DNA of 64,000 nt, from contig NZ_CP024633.1 of the NCBI RefSeq assembly GCF_004924335.1, forward strand, positions 4,278,001 through 4,342,000, written 5' to 3'. A program made the position numbers and the translations under genes. The notes below the pieces were generated by a model. It was not told the DNA's origin, did not search any database, and saw only the letters and a program-made list of their open reading frames with translations. The DNA is from Mycobacteroides salmoniphilum. GTDB lineage: Bacteria > Actinomycetota > Actinomycetes > Mycobacteriales > Mycobacteriaceae. Positions 18,183 through 27,619 of the stretch are shown piece by piece. The stretch's first letter is position 1; each line of letters begins with the position of its first letter.

Positions 18183-18950
18183 GTGAGCGGGGTGACCGAG
18201 GCACCCAGCGTGGTACGCCGCACCGCGGCGCTCCTTCGAGCGGTCTCGGCCGACACCGCAAGCGGTGTCAGCACCACCGAACTCGCTCGCCGTACCGACA
18301 TCCCACGGGCCACCGCACACCGCCTGCTGGAATCGCTTGCCACCGAGGGGTTGGTGGAACGAGACACCCGCTCCGGTCAGTGGTTCCTGGGGCCAGAGAT
18401 CTACCTCCTCGGTGCCACGTCCGCGCCCCGATACAACATCACGGAGAAGGCGGCCGCCGTTGTGACGGCACTGGCACGTGAAACCGGCGAGAGCGCGTTC
18501 TTCTCACTGCGCCGCGGTGATCACACCGTCGTACTACTGAGCGAGGACGGCGACTTCCCGATCCGGTCGCATGTGCTGTACGAGGGCGCACGCTTTCCGC
18601 TCGGCGTCGTCTCATCCGGAATGGTCGTCCTGGCCTACCTTCCCGACGAGACGATTCATGCGTATCTCGACAGGGCCGACCTACAATCTCAGTGGGGCAA
18701 GGACTTTCGCGCCGATTCCGTCTGGGAGCGCATCGCTGCCACCCGACAAATCGGCTGGGCCGTCAACCCTGGTCACGTAGTCGAGGGCTCCTGGGGGATG
18801 GCCGCCTCGGTGTTCGATGCCCACCACAACCCCATCGGCGCGCTCACGTTGACGGGTATCGAGTCCCGGTTCAACGCCGCACGCCAGCCAGTTCTCGGAC
18901 AGTTACTCCTGCGGCACGCGCATCGACTCAGCCGCACCGTACGCCGCTAG
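18183..18950 (+). CDS. IclR-family transcriptional regulator
   Basis: 255 residues. The N-terminal winged helix-turn-helix (about 8-70) contains GVSTTELARRTDIPRATAHRLLESLATEGLVERD; the C-terminal ligand domain includes the GESAFFSLRRGDHTVVL strand and LTLTGIESRFN near the end, typical of IclR effector domains. It begins with GTG 18183 and is divergent from the MaoC-CitE-FadD-acetoacetyl-CoA synthetase operon, which it probably controls in response to a pathway acid. Its 3' end overlaps the LysG gene by 4 bp. Confidence 0.85.
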   Translation: MSGVTEAPSVVRRTAALLRAVSADTASGVSTTELARRTDIPRATAHRLLESLATEGLVERDTRSGQWFLGPEIYLLGATSAPRYNITEKAAAVVTALARETGESAFFSLRRGDHTVVLLSEDGDFPIRSHVLYEGARFPLGVVSSGMVVLAYLPDETIHAYLDRADLQSQWGKDFRADSVWERIAATRQIGWAVNPGHVVEGSWGMAASVFDAHHNPIGALTLTGIESRFNAARQPVLGQLLLRHAHRLSRTVRR

Positions 18951-19822
18951 CTTCCGCGCCGCAGAACGGAGGCCGCCTCACGCACCGCCGAGGTAATCGC
19001 GCTCAGTGTCGAGGACTCGAACTTCCAATGCTGCCAATACAACGGCACATCGAGATGCAGCCCCGGCGCTAGATCGACGAGGCCGTCGCGATCCAACTGC
19101 TCGGGCATCATTCCCCAACCCAGCCCCACCCGCAGCGCCTCGGTGTTTCCGCCCGTCGTCGGCACATAGTGCTCCGGCACGGTGACATCCCGGCGAAAGA
19201 GCTTGCGCAAGAACTGGTCTTGGAGAGCATCGCGCCTGTCCCACCGCATCATCGGCGCCTGCCGCACGGCGTCGATCCCCGAGTCGAGCAGCCCACCCGG
19301 AAGGTAGCGCGCGACGTACTCCGGTGACGCCATCCCGAAGTACCGCATGGAACCCAGCGGTTCGGAGCGGCATCCGGCGATGGGCTTGGGTTCGGTGGTC
19401 ACCGCCGCCATGACGACGCCCGCGCGCAGCAGTTCCGCGGAGTGATCCTGATCCTCGATACGGATATCGACCAGCACACCGTCGGGAATCCACGCCAAGA
19501 CCGACCCCATCCAGGTTCCGAACGAGTCGGCGTTCACCGCGATCGCTACCCGTATCGGCGCGCCGTAGGCCCCCATCTCGCGCAGCGCCTCTCGCTCCAG
19601 CGTGCCGACCTGGGCCGCCAACCTCATCAACGAGGCACCCGCATCGGTTGCCACGCAGGGCTTTTCCCGGCGAACCAGCACCTGCCCCACCGATTGCTCC
19701 AGTGCCTTGACGCGTTGACTCACCGCCGAAGGGGTGATGACAAGCCGCCGGGCGGCGGCATCGAAGCTGCCCTCCTCGATGACGGCGGCGAAGGCAATCA
19801 GCTGTTGCGAGTCCAGACTCAC
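18947..19822 (-). CDS. lysG: LysR-family regulator ArgP/LysG type
   Basis: 291 residues. The N-terminal LysR helix-turn-helix reads LIAFAAVIEEGSFDAAARRLVITPSAVSQRVKALE, and the effector domain carries GLGWGMMPEQL, both hallmarks of the ArgP/LysG subgroup that senses basic amino acids. It starts at GTG 19822 and is divergent from a lysE-type exporter, the classic LysG-LysE arrangement (Rv1985c-Rv1986 in M. tuberculosis). A perfect CATTAG...CTAATG repeat overlaps its start codon and is the probable autoregulatory and activator site. Confidence 0.88.
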   Translation of the reverse strand: MSLDSQQLIAFAAVIEEGSFDAAARRLVITPSAVSQRVKALEQSVGQVLVRREKPCVATDAGASLMRLAAQVGTLEREALREMGAYGAPIRVAIAVNADSFGTWMGSVLAWIPDGVLVDIRIEDQDHSAELLRAGVVMAAVTTEPKPIAGCRSEPLGSMRYFGMASPEYVARYLPGGLLDSGIDAVRQAPMMRWDRRDALQDQFLRKLFRRDVTVPEHYVPTTGGNTEALRVGLGWGMMPEQLDRDGLVDLAPGLHLDVPLYWQHWKFESSTLSAITSAVREAASVLRRGS

Positions 19823-19838
19823 ATTAGCAATTCTAATG
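19822..19838. promoter_or_regulatory. LysG operator-like palindrome
   Basis: CATTAG-CAATT-CTAATG is a perfect 6-5-6 repeat and fits the LysR-type T-N11-A pattern (ATTAG...CTAAT). It overlaps the lysG start and lies 56 bp upstream of lysE. A partial third half (CATTAG at 19850-19855) follows. Confidence 0.6.
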
Positions 19839-19880
19839 CATAGTAAGAATCATTAGCTGGACTGCATATCGCCGCGACCC

Positions 19881-19886
19881 TAGCGT
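19881..19886 (+). promoter_or_regulatory. Leaderless -10 element for lysE
   Basis: TAGCGT lies 7 nt before the GTG start at 19894, consistent with a transcript beginning at the start codon. Confidence 0.5.
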
Positions 19887-19893
19887 CGATGTT

Positions 19894-20487
19894 GTGACCG
19901 TTATCTTCCTCGGCTTTCTCACCGGAATGTCCCTCATCGCCGCTATCGGCGCCCAGAATGCCTTCGTGCTCCGGCAGGGGATCCGCAGTGAACACGTGCT
20001 GCCAGTGGTCGCCGTGTGCATCACCGGCGACTTCCTCCTCATCGCCGCGGGCATCGGCGGCCTGGGAGGCCTGATTGCCGCCACGCCGAGCCTGCTCACC
20101 GTGGCCAAAGTGGGTGGCGCGGCGTTTCTGATCGGCTACGGATTGTTGGCCGCCCGCCGCGCATTACGCCCCGGAACTTTGGTGCCTGCCGAATCCAATC
20201 CGGCCCGCCTCGGCGCGGTGCTGACGACCGCGCTGGCCATCACCTTCCTGAACCCGCATGTCTACCTCGACACTGTGGTACTGCTCGGCTCCCTGGCCAA
20301 CGCACACCAGGACGCACGCTGGCTGTTTGGTGCGGGCGCCCTGACCGCGAGTGTCACCTGGTTTGTGGCACTCGGATTCGGCGCACGGCATCTTGCCGGA
20401 CTGTTCCAGCGTCCGGGAACCTGGCGCGTGCTTGATGCAGGGATCGCCGTCGTGATGATCGCATTGGGCATCTCACTGGTCATCTGA
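19894..20487 (+). CDS. lysE: LysE/ArgO-type basic amino acid exporter
   Basis: 197 residues, nearly all hydrophobic with five to six membrane helices. The N-terminus [24 protein letters not shown] is the LysE signature, and [18 protein letters not shown] carries the conserved NPHxYLD motif in the central helix pair. It exports lysine and/or arginine from the cytoplasm. GTG 19894 is used with a TAGCGT -10 7 nt upstream. It is activated, by inference, by the divergent LysG. Confidence 0.9.
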   Translation: MTVIFLGFLTGMSLIAAIGAQNAFVLRQGIRSEHVLPVVAVCITGDFLLIAAGIGGLGGLIAATPSLLTVAKVGGAAFLIGYGLLAARRALRPGTLVPAESNPARLGAVLTTALAITFLNPHVYLDTVVLLGSLANAHQDARWLFGAGALTASVTWFVALGFGARHLAGLFQRPGTWRVLDAGIAVVMIALGISLVI

Positions 20488-20496
20488 TCACCCTTG

Positions 20497-20514
20497 CCGA
20501 ACCATTTGGTTCGG
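20497..20514. promoter_or_regulatory. 18-bp perfect palindrome, operator of the DUF4334-ADH-TetR operon
   Basis: CCGAACCATTTGGTTCGG has 8-bp arms around TT. A TAGCGT -10 candidate lies at 20518-20523, so the palindrome covers the -35 region of the operon whose last gene encodes a TetR repressor. A half-site (CCGAACCA) recurs at 20529-20536. Confidence 0.65.
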
Positions 20515-20553
20515 TGTTAGCGTCCTTCCCGAACCAACTGACTTGGGAGAGAC

Positions 20554-21021
20554 ATGGACGTCGACAAGGCCCGCACTCGTTTCGCCGAACTTCGCAGCCA
20601 GCGGGACGTCAGCCCCGCCGATCTCGACGAGATCTGGGCCGCGCTCGACACCGTTCGACCCGAGGACATGCTGGGCAGGTGGAAGGGCGACGAGTTCCAC
20701 ACCGGGCACAAGATGAACGGTCAACTGGCCGCCGCACGCTGGTACGGCAAGATCTTCACGTCCATCAACGATGTCGAACCCATCGTCTGTTACGACGACG
20801 ACGGAAAACTGTTTTCCAATAACGCGTTGAGCCTGGGCGGTGCGACCCTGTGGGATATCGAGTTCCGCGGCGAGGTCACCGGCACCATGGTCTACGACGG
20901 CCAGCCCACCTTCGATCACTTCAAATGGGTCGACGAGAACACGCTGATGGGCATCATGAACGGCAAGCGCCAGCGTGCCAGCGGCAACTACCTCTATTTC
21001 CTACTCGAACGCGATCAGTGA
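20554..21021 (+). CDS. GXWXG/DUF4334-type protein
   Basis: 155 residues. The GXWXG element appears as GRWKGDEFHTGHKMNG (about residues 49-64) and the C-terminal DUF4334-like part includes GTMVYDGQPTFDHFKWVDENT and MGIMNGK. The biochemical role of this pair of domains is not known to me; the fold is thought to bind small ligands. ATG 20554 follows GGGAGAG. Its TGA overlaps the GTG of the alcohol dehydrogenase (GTGA), so the two are coupled. The 18-bp palindrome upstream implies control by the TetR encoded third in the operon. Confidence 0.8.
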   Translation: MDVDKARTRFAELRSQRDVSPADLDEIWAALDTVRPEDMLGRWKGDEFHTGHKMNGQLAAARWYGKIFTSINDVEPIVCYDDDGKLFSNNALSLGGATLWDIEFRGEVTGTMVYDGQPTFDHFKWVDENTLMGIMNGKRQRASGNYLYFLLERDQ

Positions 21022-22085
21022 AAGTCACTGCAGCACTGAGCCGTTCAGCAGAGTCTCCCTTCACGCTGGAAGAGGTCGAACTCGACGGACCGCGCCCCGA
21101 TGAGGTGCTCGTCAAGATTCACGCCACCGGCCTGTGCCATACCGATCTGACCTTCAAGGCACAGGTACCGATCCCTGCGGTGCTGGGCCACGAGGGCGCC
21201 GGGATTGTCGAGGCGGTGGGCGATGAGGTGACCAGCATCCGTCCCGGAGACCACGTGGTCTTGAGCTACCGCAGCTGCGGCGAATGCCGACAATGCGGTT
21301 CAGGTGAGCGGGCGTACTGCTCCCGTGCCGCCCGGCTCAACCTCTCCGGCACCCGGCTCGATGGCTCATCGACACTGTCCCAGAACGGGAACGGCTTGTT
21401 CGGCTCGTTCTTCGGGCAATCCAGTTTGGCGCAGTACGCACTGGCCGCGGCCGACAACACCGTCGTGGTCGATGCGTCGACCGATCTCGCAACTGCCGCA
21501 CCGCTCGGATGCGGTCTGCAGACGGGCGCCGGTGCGGTGCTCAATGTACTGACACCCGAACCAGATTCGCGTCTTGTGGTATTCGGCGCGGGCGGTGTCG
21601 GCCTGGCCGCGGTGATGGCCGCCAAGGCCATCGGGGTGCACACGATCATCGCGGTGGACCCGGTGGCCTCACGACGCGCCAAGGCCGTCGCGTTGGGCGC
21701 GACCCGCGCCGTGGACCCGACGACGGAGGACGTGTCCTCGGTGGCACGCGGGGCCACCCATGCGCTCGACACCACGGCGAACACCGACGTCATCGCCACG
21801 GCGCTCGGTCTGTTGCGGCAGCGCGGTGTGCTGGTTCTGGTGGGGCTGGGGGCTTCCCGCGGAACAATCGACCTCACCGATCTCATGTTCGGCGGCAAGA
21901 TGATTCGCGGCTGCATCGAGGGCGACGCGAACCCACAGGAATTCATTCCGGAACTGCTGCGCATGCATGCAGAGGGCCGCTTTCCGATTGAATCGCTGAT
22001 CACTAGATACCCGGCGCGCGCGATCGATCAGGCCGTGGCGGATGCGCGGTCCGGTGCCGCGATCAAACCGGTGCTGCTCTGGTGA
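21018..22085 (+). CDS. Zinc-dependent alcohol dehydrogenase (MDR family)
   Basis: 355 residues from GTG 21018. The catalytic zinc ligands are in GLCHTD and GHEGAG; the structural zinc Cys cluster is CGECRQCGSGERAYC; the Rossmann motif is VVFGAGGVGLAAVMAAK, followed by AVDP, whose Asp favours NAD. Similarity is to aryl- or allylic-alcohol dehydrogenases (AdhD/XylB type). It overlaps the upstream gene by 4 bp and the TetR gene downstream by 4 bp, giving a tight three-gene operon. Confidence 0.9.
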   Translation: MKVTAALSRSAESPFTLEEVELDGPRPDEVLVKIHATGLCHTDLTFKAQVPIPAVLGHEGAGIVEAVGDEVTSIRPGDHVVLSYRSCGECRQCGSGERAYCSRAARLNLSGTRLDGSSTLSQNGNGLFGSFFGQSSLAQYALAAADNTVVVDASTDLATAAPLGCGLQTGAGAVLNVLTPEPDSRLVVFGAGGVGLAAVMAAKAIGVHTIIAVDPVASRRAKAVALGATRAVDPTTEDVSSVARGATHALDTTANTDVIATALGLLRQRGVLVLVGLGASRGTIDLTDLMFGGKMIRGCIEGDANPQEFIPELLRMHAEGRFPIESLITRYPARAIDQAVADARSGAAIKPVLLW

Positions 22086-22672
22086 GTGCCATGCGCGCTG
22101 CGGGTCAGGCCACCCACGATCGGATCATGGCCGCGGCCAAGGCCGAATTCACCGAGTACGGCTTCGCCGGCGCACGGCTGAACCGGATTGCCACCAACGC
22201 GAACGCGAGCAAGGAACGGCTGTACAGCTACTTCGAGAGCAAGGAACAGCTGTTTGAAGCCGTTGTGGCGCAATGGATCGATGATGCACCGTACAAGGTG
22301 CCGTTTAGCGCCGGTGACGTGCCCGGGTACGTCGCGGGGCTGTTCGACAACATCGTCGCCGATCCGCAAGGCGCACGGTTACAGCGCTGGATCGAGCTGG
22401 AGGCCCCCGACGGGATGTTCGACAACCACGTGCTGCGCCGCATCTTCCAAGCGAAACTCGATGAGGTACGCCAGGGGCAGCAGACCGGGCTCATCGACCC
22501 GACGTGGGATCCCATGAGTCTGCTCATGATGCTGATCGATATCGCCTACTCGATGGCGGCCAGCGGGTTCGGCATCGACCGGATTGTCGGTGAACCGCTC
22601 GCCGAGCACACGCTCGCGGATCGCCGCGCCGCCGCCGCCGAGGCAGCGCGGCGGCTGGTGGGCTGTCCGTAA
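22082..22672 (+). CDS. TetR-family regulator, third gene of ADH operon
   Basis: 196 residues. The helix-turn-helix is AEFTEYGFAGARLNRIATNANASKERLYSYFESKEQLF (about residues 20-57), and the C-terminus is helical. GTG 22082 overlaps the stop of the dehydrogenase gene (GTGA). Being in the operon behind the 18-bp palindrome at 20497, it is the obvious candidate to bind it and respond to an alcohol or aldehyde. Confidence 0.88.
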   Translation: MSAMRAAGQATHDRIMAAAKAEFTEYGFAGARLNRIATNANASKERLYSYFESKEQLFEAVVAQWIDDAPYKVPFSAGDVPGYVAGLFDNIVADPQGARLQRWIELEAPDGMFDNHVLRRIFQAKLDEVRQGQQTGLIDPTWDPMSLLMMLIDIAYSMAASGFGIDRIVGEPLAEHTLADRRAAAAEAARRLVGCP

Positions 22673-22717
22673 GACATCGCCGCGCATCGGAAAAGCACCT
22701 GGGTTGCGTGCGCCAGC

Positions 22718-22723
22718 TACTCT
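22718..22723 (+). promoter_or_regulatory. Leaderless -10 element for the lipoprotein gene
   Basis: TACTCT ends 6 nt before the GTG at 22730. No Shine-Dalgarno sequence is present, so the transcript is probably leaderless. Confidence 0.5.
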
Positions 22724-22729
22724 CGATGT

Positions 22730-23722
22730 GTGCCACCTGGGATGATCACTCGCCGCGGGTTTCTGGCTGCCGGCGCCACCCTCGCTGCGGGCGCGGCGCT
22801 GGCCGCTTGCACGGAAGACTCCTCCCCCACCTCGGAGCAGAACGGCGCCGCCGTCATCAAGCATGCATTCGGTAAGACCGAGGTCAAGGCTCCGCCGAAG
22901 CGCATTGTCAGCGCCGGATACACCGAACACGACTACCTGTTGGCGCTGGGCATCGTCCCCATCGCGGTCACCGAGTGGTACGGCGGCTTCCCGTTCGCAA
23001 CCTGGCCGTGGGCAACCGACCGGCTCGGCGCCGCCACCCCCGAGGTCCTCACGCTCACCGACGGACTGATGGTCGACAAGATCGCCTCCCTAAAGCCCGA
23101 TCTCATCCTCGCCACCGACGCCGGGCTGGACCAGGACACCTACAACAAGTTGTCCGGTATCGCACCGACGATCGCACAATCGGGCAAGTACGCGTTCTTC
23201 GAACCGTGGAAGGACCAGGCCAAGGCCATCGGGCAGGCGGTGTTCAAGCCGTCGGAGATGGCTGCGGTAGTTCAGGCCGTCGACAACACGTTCGCTTCGG
23301 CCGCGTCCGCGCACGCCGGCTTCAAAGACAAGAAGGCCATTTACCTGCAGGGCGAACTGCTCGACGGGCAGGCCATCGCCTACCGATCCGGACCGCGCAC
23401 CGGGTTCCTCACCGCTCTCGGGCTGACCGTTCCCGCCGAGTTGGAGAGCTACGCCAAGGGCGACCAACTTGCGTATCTTCCGGCCGACCAGCTCTCCAGC
23501 CTCCTTGGCCAGGCCGATGTGCTGGTGTGGGGCACCGAATCCGATGAGCAGAGCGCCGCGCTGCGGGCCGATCCGGTGATCACGAAGCTGAGCTCCTCGC
23601 TGCTGAACCGCAGCATCTTCGCCAGTAAGGAATTGGCGGGGGCCATCAACTTCAGCTCTCCGCTGAGCCTGACGTACGTGGTGGACAGCCTGGTCCCCCA
23701 GCTGGCCCGGATACTGGGCTGA
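22730..23722 (+). CDS. Periplasmic iron-siderophore-binding lipoprotein
   Basis: 330 residues. The N-terminus carries a Tat motif (TRRGFLAAG) and a lipobox, LAAC, with Cys27 as the acylated residue, so it should be exported folded and anchored outside the membrane. The rest is a class III (FepB/BtuF/FhuD-like) substrate-binding protein: RIVSAGYTEHDYLLALGIVPIAVTEWYG opens the first lobe and DLILATDAG the linker region. It binds a ferric siderophore or similar. No permease or ATPase genes follow. The counterpart by position is Rv0265c, next to the PxpBC-like genes. Its stop overlaps the next ATG by 1 nt. Confidence 0.88.
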   Translation: MPPGMITRRGFLAAGATLAAGAALAACTEDSSPTSEQNGAAVIKHAFGKTEVKAPPKRIVSAGYTEHDYLLALGIVPIAVTEWYGGFPFATWPWATDRLGAATPEVLTLTDGLMVDKIASLKPDLILATDAGLDQDTYNKLSGIAPTIAQSGKYAFFEPWKDQAKAIGQAVFKPSEMAAVVQAVDNTFASAASAHAGFKDKKAIYLQGELLDGQAIAYRSGPRTGFLTALGLTVPAELESYAKGDQLAYLPADQLSSLLGQADVLVWGTESDEQSAALRADPVITKLSSSLLNRSIFASKELAGAINFSSPLSLTYVVDSLVPQLARILG

Positions 23723-24111
23723 TGTCGGTTCCGGGCACACGCCCAGGGCCGTATTGGGGTGACGTCGCGATTCGCGTGGTGGGCGGTATCGTCGGCGCGA
23801 CCGCTCTGGGCATCTTCGGACTGGCGGCATGCATGGTGTTGTCGTCGCGGCTGTCGTCGGATCCAGTCGCCGACCCTCACGGCTATGGGCTGATCTTCGG
23901 GATGATGCTCGCCATCCCCTTCGGACTGTTAGCCGCGGGTACGTTGCCTCTGGCGTTTGCCCGCGGACAACGGCTCCGCACCGTGACGATCGGTTTCATC
24001 GTGTATCTGGTCTCAGTGGCACTGTTGATCTACGCGGCCGCCACCATGCCCAACCGCCCACCGCCCTGCGCGACAAATCCACCCGCACCCCAGTGCAAGC
24101 ACGCACCTTAG
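23722..24111 (+). CDS. Small membrane protein of unknown function
   Basis: 129 residues with three predicted membrane helices: about 17-40 (VVGGIVGATALGIFGLAAC), 55-76 (LIFGMMLAIPFGLLAAGTL) and 88-108 (IGFIVYLVSVALLIYAA). The C-terminal tail is Pro/Cys rich (CATNPPAPQCKHAP) and may form a disulfide outside the cell. No family recognised. The ATG overlaps the preceding stop by one base, so it is translated with the siderophore-binding lipoprotein. Confidence 0.6.
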   Translation: MSVPGTRPGPYWGDVAIRVVGGIVGATALGIFGLAACMVLSSRLSSDPVADPHGYGLIFGMMLAIPFGLLAAGTLPLAFARGQRLRTVTIGFIVYLVSVALLIYAAATMPNRPPPCATNPPAPQCKHAP

Positions 24112-24114
24112 ACT
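24109..24114 (+). promoter_or_regulatory. Leaderless -10 element for the queuosine-precursor transporter gene
   Basis: TAGACT is 7 nt before ATG 24122; it overlaps the TAG stop of the upstream gene. Confidence 0.45.
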
Positions 24115-24121
24115 TCGCGGA

Positions 24122-24835
24122 ATGGAGACAAGCGAGGTCGAGAAGACTCCCCAGGATCAGGTGGTCTTCGCCCAGGTCGGTCGCAGCTACTATCCACTGC
24201 TGTCAGCCGTCTTCGTCGGCGTGGTACTGATCTCGAATGTGGCTGCCACCAAGGCAATCGGCTTCGGACCCGTCATCGGCGATTGGTCGCTGATCACCGA
24301 CGGTGCGTTCGTGCTGTTCCCGCTGAGTTACGTGATCGGCGATGTACTCAGTGAGGTCTACGGATATCGCGCCACCAACCGGGTCATCCTGCTGGGATTC
24401 GCGATGGAGCTGCTGGCCTGCGTGGTGCTCTGGACCGCAATGGTGCTGCCCGCCGCCGATTTCTACCCCAACCAGGAGGCCTTCGCCACCATTGTCCGGA
24501 GCATCACCACGCTGATGGTCGCCGGACTCGCGGGATACCTTGTTGGGCAAACGCTTAACGCGCTCGTTGTGGTGCGGATGAAGAAGCGCTCCAAGGAGCG
24601 CCACCTGTGGGCCCGGCTGGTGGGCTCGACGGTCGTCGGCGAGTTCGCCGATTCGCTGGTGTTCTGCTCGATCGCGGCCACCGCGCTGGGTATTCACACC
24701 CTCGGCCAGTTGGCGACGTACACGGCTTTGGGTTGGATCTTCAAGTCCGTCGTGGAGATCGTGATGCTGCCGATCACCTATCGGGTGATCGCCTACATCA
24801 AGAAGCACGAGCCGACTTATACACAGGCGGGATAA
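24122..24835 (+). CDS. Queuosine precursor transporter (YhhQ/VUT family)
   Basis: 237 residues with six predicted membrane helices. Diagnostic segments are SNVAATKAIGFGPVIGDWSLITDGAFVLFPLSYVIGDVLSEVYGY and RLVGSTVVGEFADSLVFCSIA, matching the vitamin-uptake-like VUT family (YhhQ), which imports queuosine precursors such as preQ0/preQ1 or queuine. It starts at ATG 24122 with TAGACT 7 nt upstream. No queuosine biosynthesis genes are in the window. Confidence 0.88.
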   Translation: METSEVEKTPQDQVVFAQVGRSYYPLLSAVFVGVVLISNVAATKAIGFGPVIGDWSLITDGAFVLFPLSYVIGDVLSEVYGYRATNRVILLGFAMELLACVVLWTAMVLPAADFYPNQEAFATIVRSITTLMVAGLAGYLVGQTLNALVVVRMKKRSKERHLWARLVGSTVVGEFADSLVFCSIAATALGIHTLGQLATYTALGWIFKSVVEIVMLPITYRVIAYIKKHEPTYTQAG

Positions 24836-24862
24836 ATACGCCCCTAGGCGTGCCCGCGGGAG

Positions 24863-24868
24863 TACCGT
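24863..24868 (+). promoter_or_regulatory. Leaderless -10 element for pxpB
   Basis: TACCGT ends 6 nt before the ATG at 24875. Confidence 0.5.
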
Positions 24869-24874
24869 CGAAAT

Positions 24875-25510
24875 ATGAGTACCGCAACAGATTTGAAGGT
24901 GCGGGATCACGGGGATCGGGCCTTGTTGCTCGAGTGCACATCCGTGCAGGAAGTGCTGGCGTGGACGTCAGCGCTGAATGCCGACCCTATCGATGGCGTC
25001 ACCGATATCGTTCCCGCGTCCAGCACCGTCCTGCTCAAGCTCCACAGCCCGGCCGACCAGGCGATCGTTCGGCATCGGCTGACACAGCGCGCGGCGCCGC
25101 CGGATACGACGGAGGACACCACATCACCACCGGTGACCATCCCGGTCCGGTACGACGGTCTCGATCTTGAAGAGGTTGCCGAGCACACCGGCCTGGGAGT
25201 GGACGGTGTGATCGCGGCACACACTGGAACGGTATGGACCGTCGGATTCTGCGGATTCGCACCGGGATTCGCGTACCTGGTAGGAGGGGACTCGCGTCTG
25301 GCCATCCCCCGCCGCGCCGACCCGCGCACCAAGGTGCCCGCCGGTGCGGTCGCGCTCGCCGGCGAGTTCAGCGGGATCTACCCGCGTGAATCTCCCGGCG
25401 GCTGGCAGCTGATCGGCAGCACCGATGCTGTCGTCTGGGACCTTGACCGCAACCCACCGGCGCTACTCACGCCCGGTACACGCGTCCAGTTCCAGGAGGT
25501 GACGGCATGA
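24875..25510 (+). CDS. pxpB: 5-oxoprolinase subunit B (KipI-like)
   Basis: 211 residues of the allophanate hydrolase subunit 1 / PxpB family. GDRALLLE near the start, [36 protein letters not shown] and the [31 protein letters not shown] loop are family hallmarks. With PxpC and PxpA it opens 5-oxoproline, an unavoidable glutathione- and glutamine-derived by-product, to glutamate at the expense of ATP. The ATG at 24875 has a leaderless promoter. It overlaps pxpC by 4 bp. PxpA is not seen nearby, so the third subunit must be elsewhere or the pair has another role. Confidence 0.88.
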   Translation: MSTATDLKVRDHGDRALLLECTSVQEVLAWTSALNADPIDGVTDIVPASSTVLLKLHSPADQAIVRHRLTQRAAPPDTTEDTTSPPVTIPVRYDGLDLEEVAEHTGLGVDGVIAAHTGTVWTVGFCGFAPGFAYLVGGDSRLAIPRRADPRTKVPAGAVALAGEFSGIYPRESPGGWQLIGSTDAVVWDLDRNPPALLTPGTRVQFQEVTA

Positions 25511-26382
25511 GACCCACCCTGGAAGTCATGCGCACCGGCCCACTGGCGCTGGTCCAGGACCTCGGCCGGATCGGCAAGGCGGCCATGGGTGTCGGACGTT
25601 CGGGGGCCGCGGACCGCGCATCGCATTCCCTGGCCAACCGGCTGGTGGCCAATCCCGACAACCTGGCCACCATCGAGGTAACCCTCGGCGGTATGTCATT
25701 CCGGGTATCCGGCGGTGACGCGGTGGTGGCCGTCACCGGTGCCGACACCGATCCATCCGTCAACGGGATTCCCTTTGGCACCAACAGCATTGCCCAGGTA
25801 CAGGACGGCGACGTAGTGTCACTCGGCGCACCGCGCAGCGGACTACGCAGTTACGTGGCGGTGCGCGGTGGGGTCAGTGTGGCGCCGGTGATGGGCTCGC
25901 GCAGCTTCGACATCCTGTCTGGCATCGGCCCCTCGCCACTGCAGGCCGGGGACAGGCTGCCGGTCGGACCACGGTCCCCTTCCTTCCCGGAGGTCGAACT
26001 GGCGCCGGTGGCCCCCATCGCCGATGACACCGTCGAGCTCAAGGTGGTACCCGGTCCACGCGACGACTGGTTCGTCGATCCCGACGCACTGACACACAGA
26101 GCCTGGATCGTCTCGGACCGCAGTGACCGGGTGGGCACTCGACTCATCGGCAAGCCGTTGGAGCTGCGCGACCCGGCCAGGCAGCTGCCGAGCGAGGGTG
26201 TGGTCCGCGGTGCCATTCAGGTGCCACCCGGCGGTCAGCCCGTTATCCTGGGCCCTGACCATCCGGTGACCGGAGGCTATCCGGTGATCGGGGTGATCAC
26301 CGATCACGATGTCGATCTGGCTGCCCAGGTGCGGCCCGGACAAACTGTCCGGTTCCATTGGTCACGACCGCGCATCAATTAG
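25507..26382 (+). CDS. pxpC: 5-oxoprolinase subunit C (KipA-like)
   Basis: 291 residues of the allophanate hydrolase subunit 2 / PxpC family. The opening [31 protein letters not shown], the middle [22 protein letters not shown] and the late [17 protein letters not shown] segments are conserved in the family. It forms the ATP-dependent 5-oxoprolinase with PxpB. The ATG overlaps the pxpB stop (ATGA). The aminoglycoside acetyltransferase gene starts 12 bp after its stop, so all three may be on one leaderless mRNA; the same order is found for Rv0264c-Rv0263c-Rv0262c (recollection). Confidence 0.88.
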   Translation: MRPTLEVMRTGPLALVQDLGRIGKAAMGVGRSGAADRASHSLANRLVANPDNLATIEVTLGGMSFRVSGGDAVVAVTGADTDPSVNGIPFGTNSIAQVQDGDVVSLGAPRSGLRSYVAVRGGVSVAPVMGSRSFDILSGIGPSPLQAGDRLPVGPRSPSFPEVELAPVAPIADDTVELKVVPGPRDDWFVDPDALTHRAWIVSDRSDRVGTRLIGKPLELRDPARQLPSEGVVRGAIQVPPGGQPVILGPDHPVTGGYPVIGVITDHDVDLAAQVRPGQTVRFHWSRPRIN

Positions 26383-27572
<1,190 letters not shown>

Positions 27573-27619
27573 CACAGCGACGGTACCGACGCAATCTGAG
27601 AGAGCCTGAGAAAGTGGAT

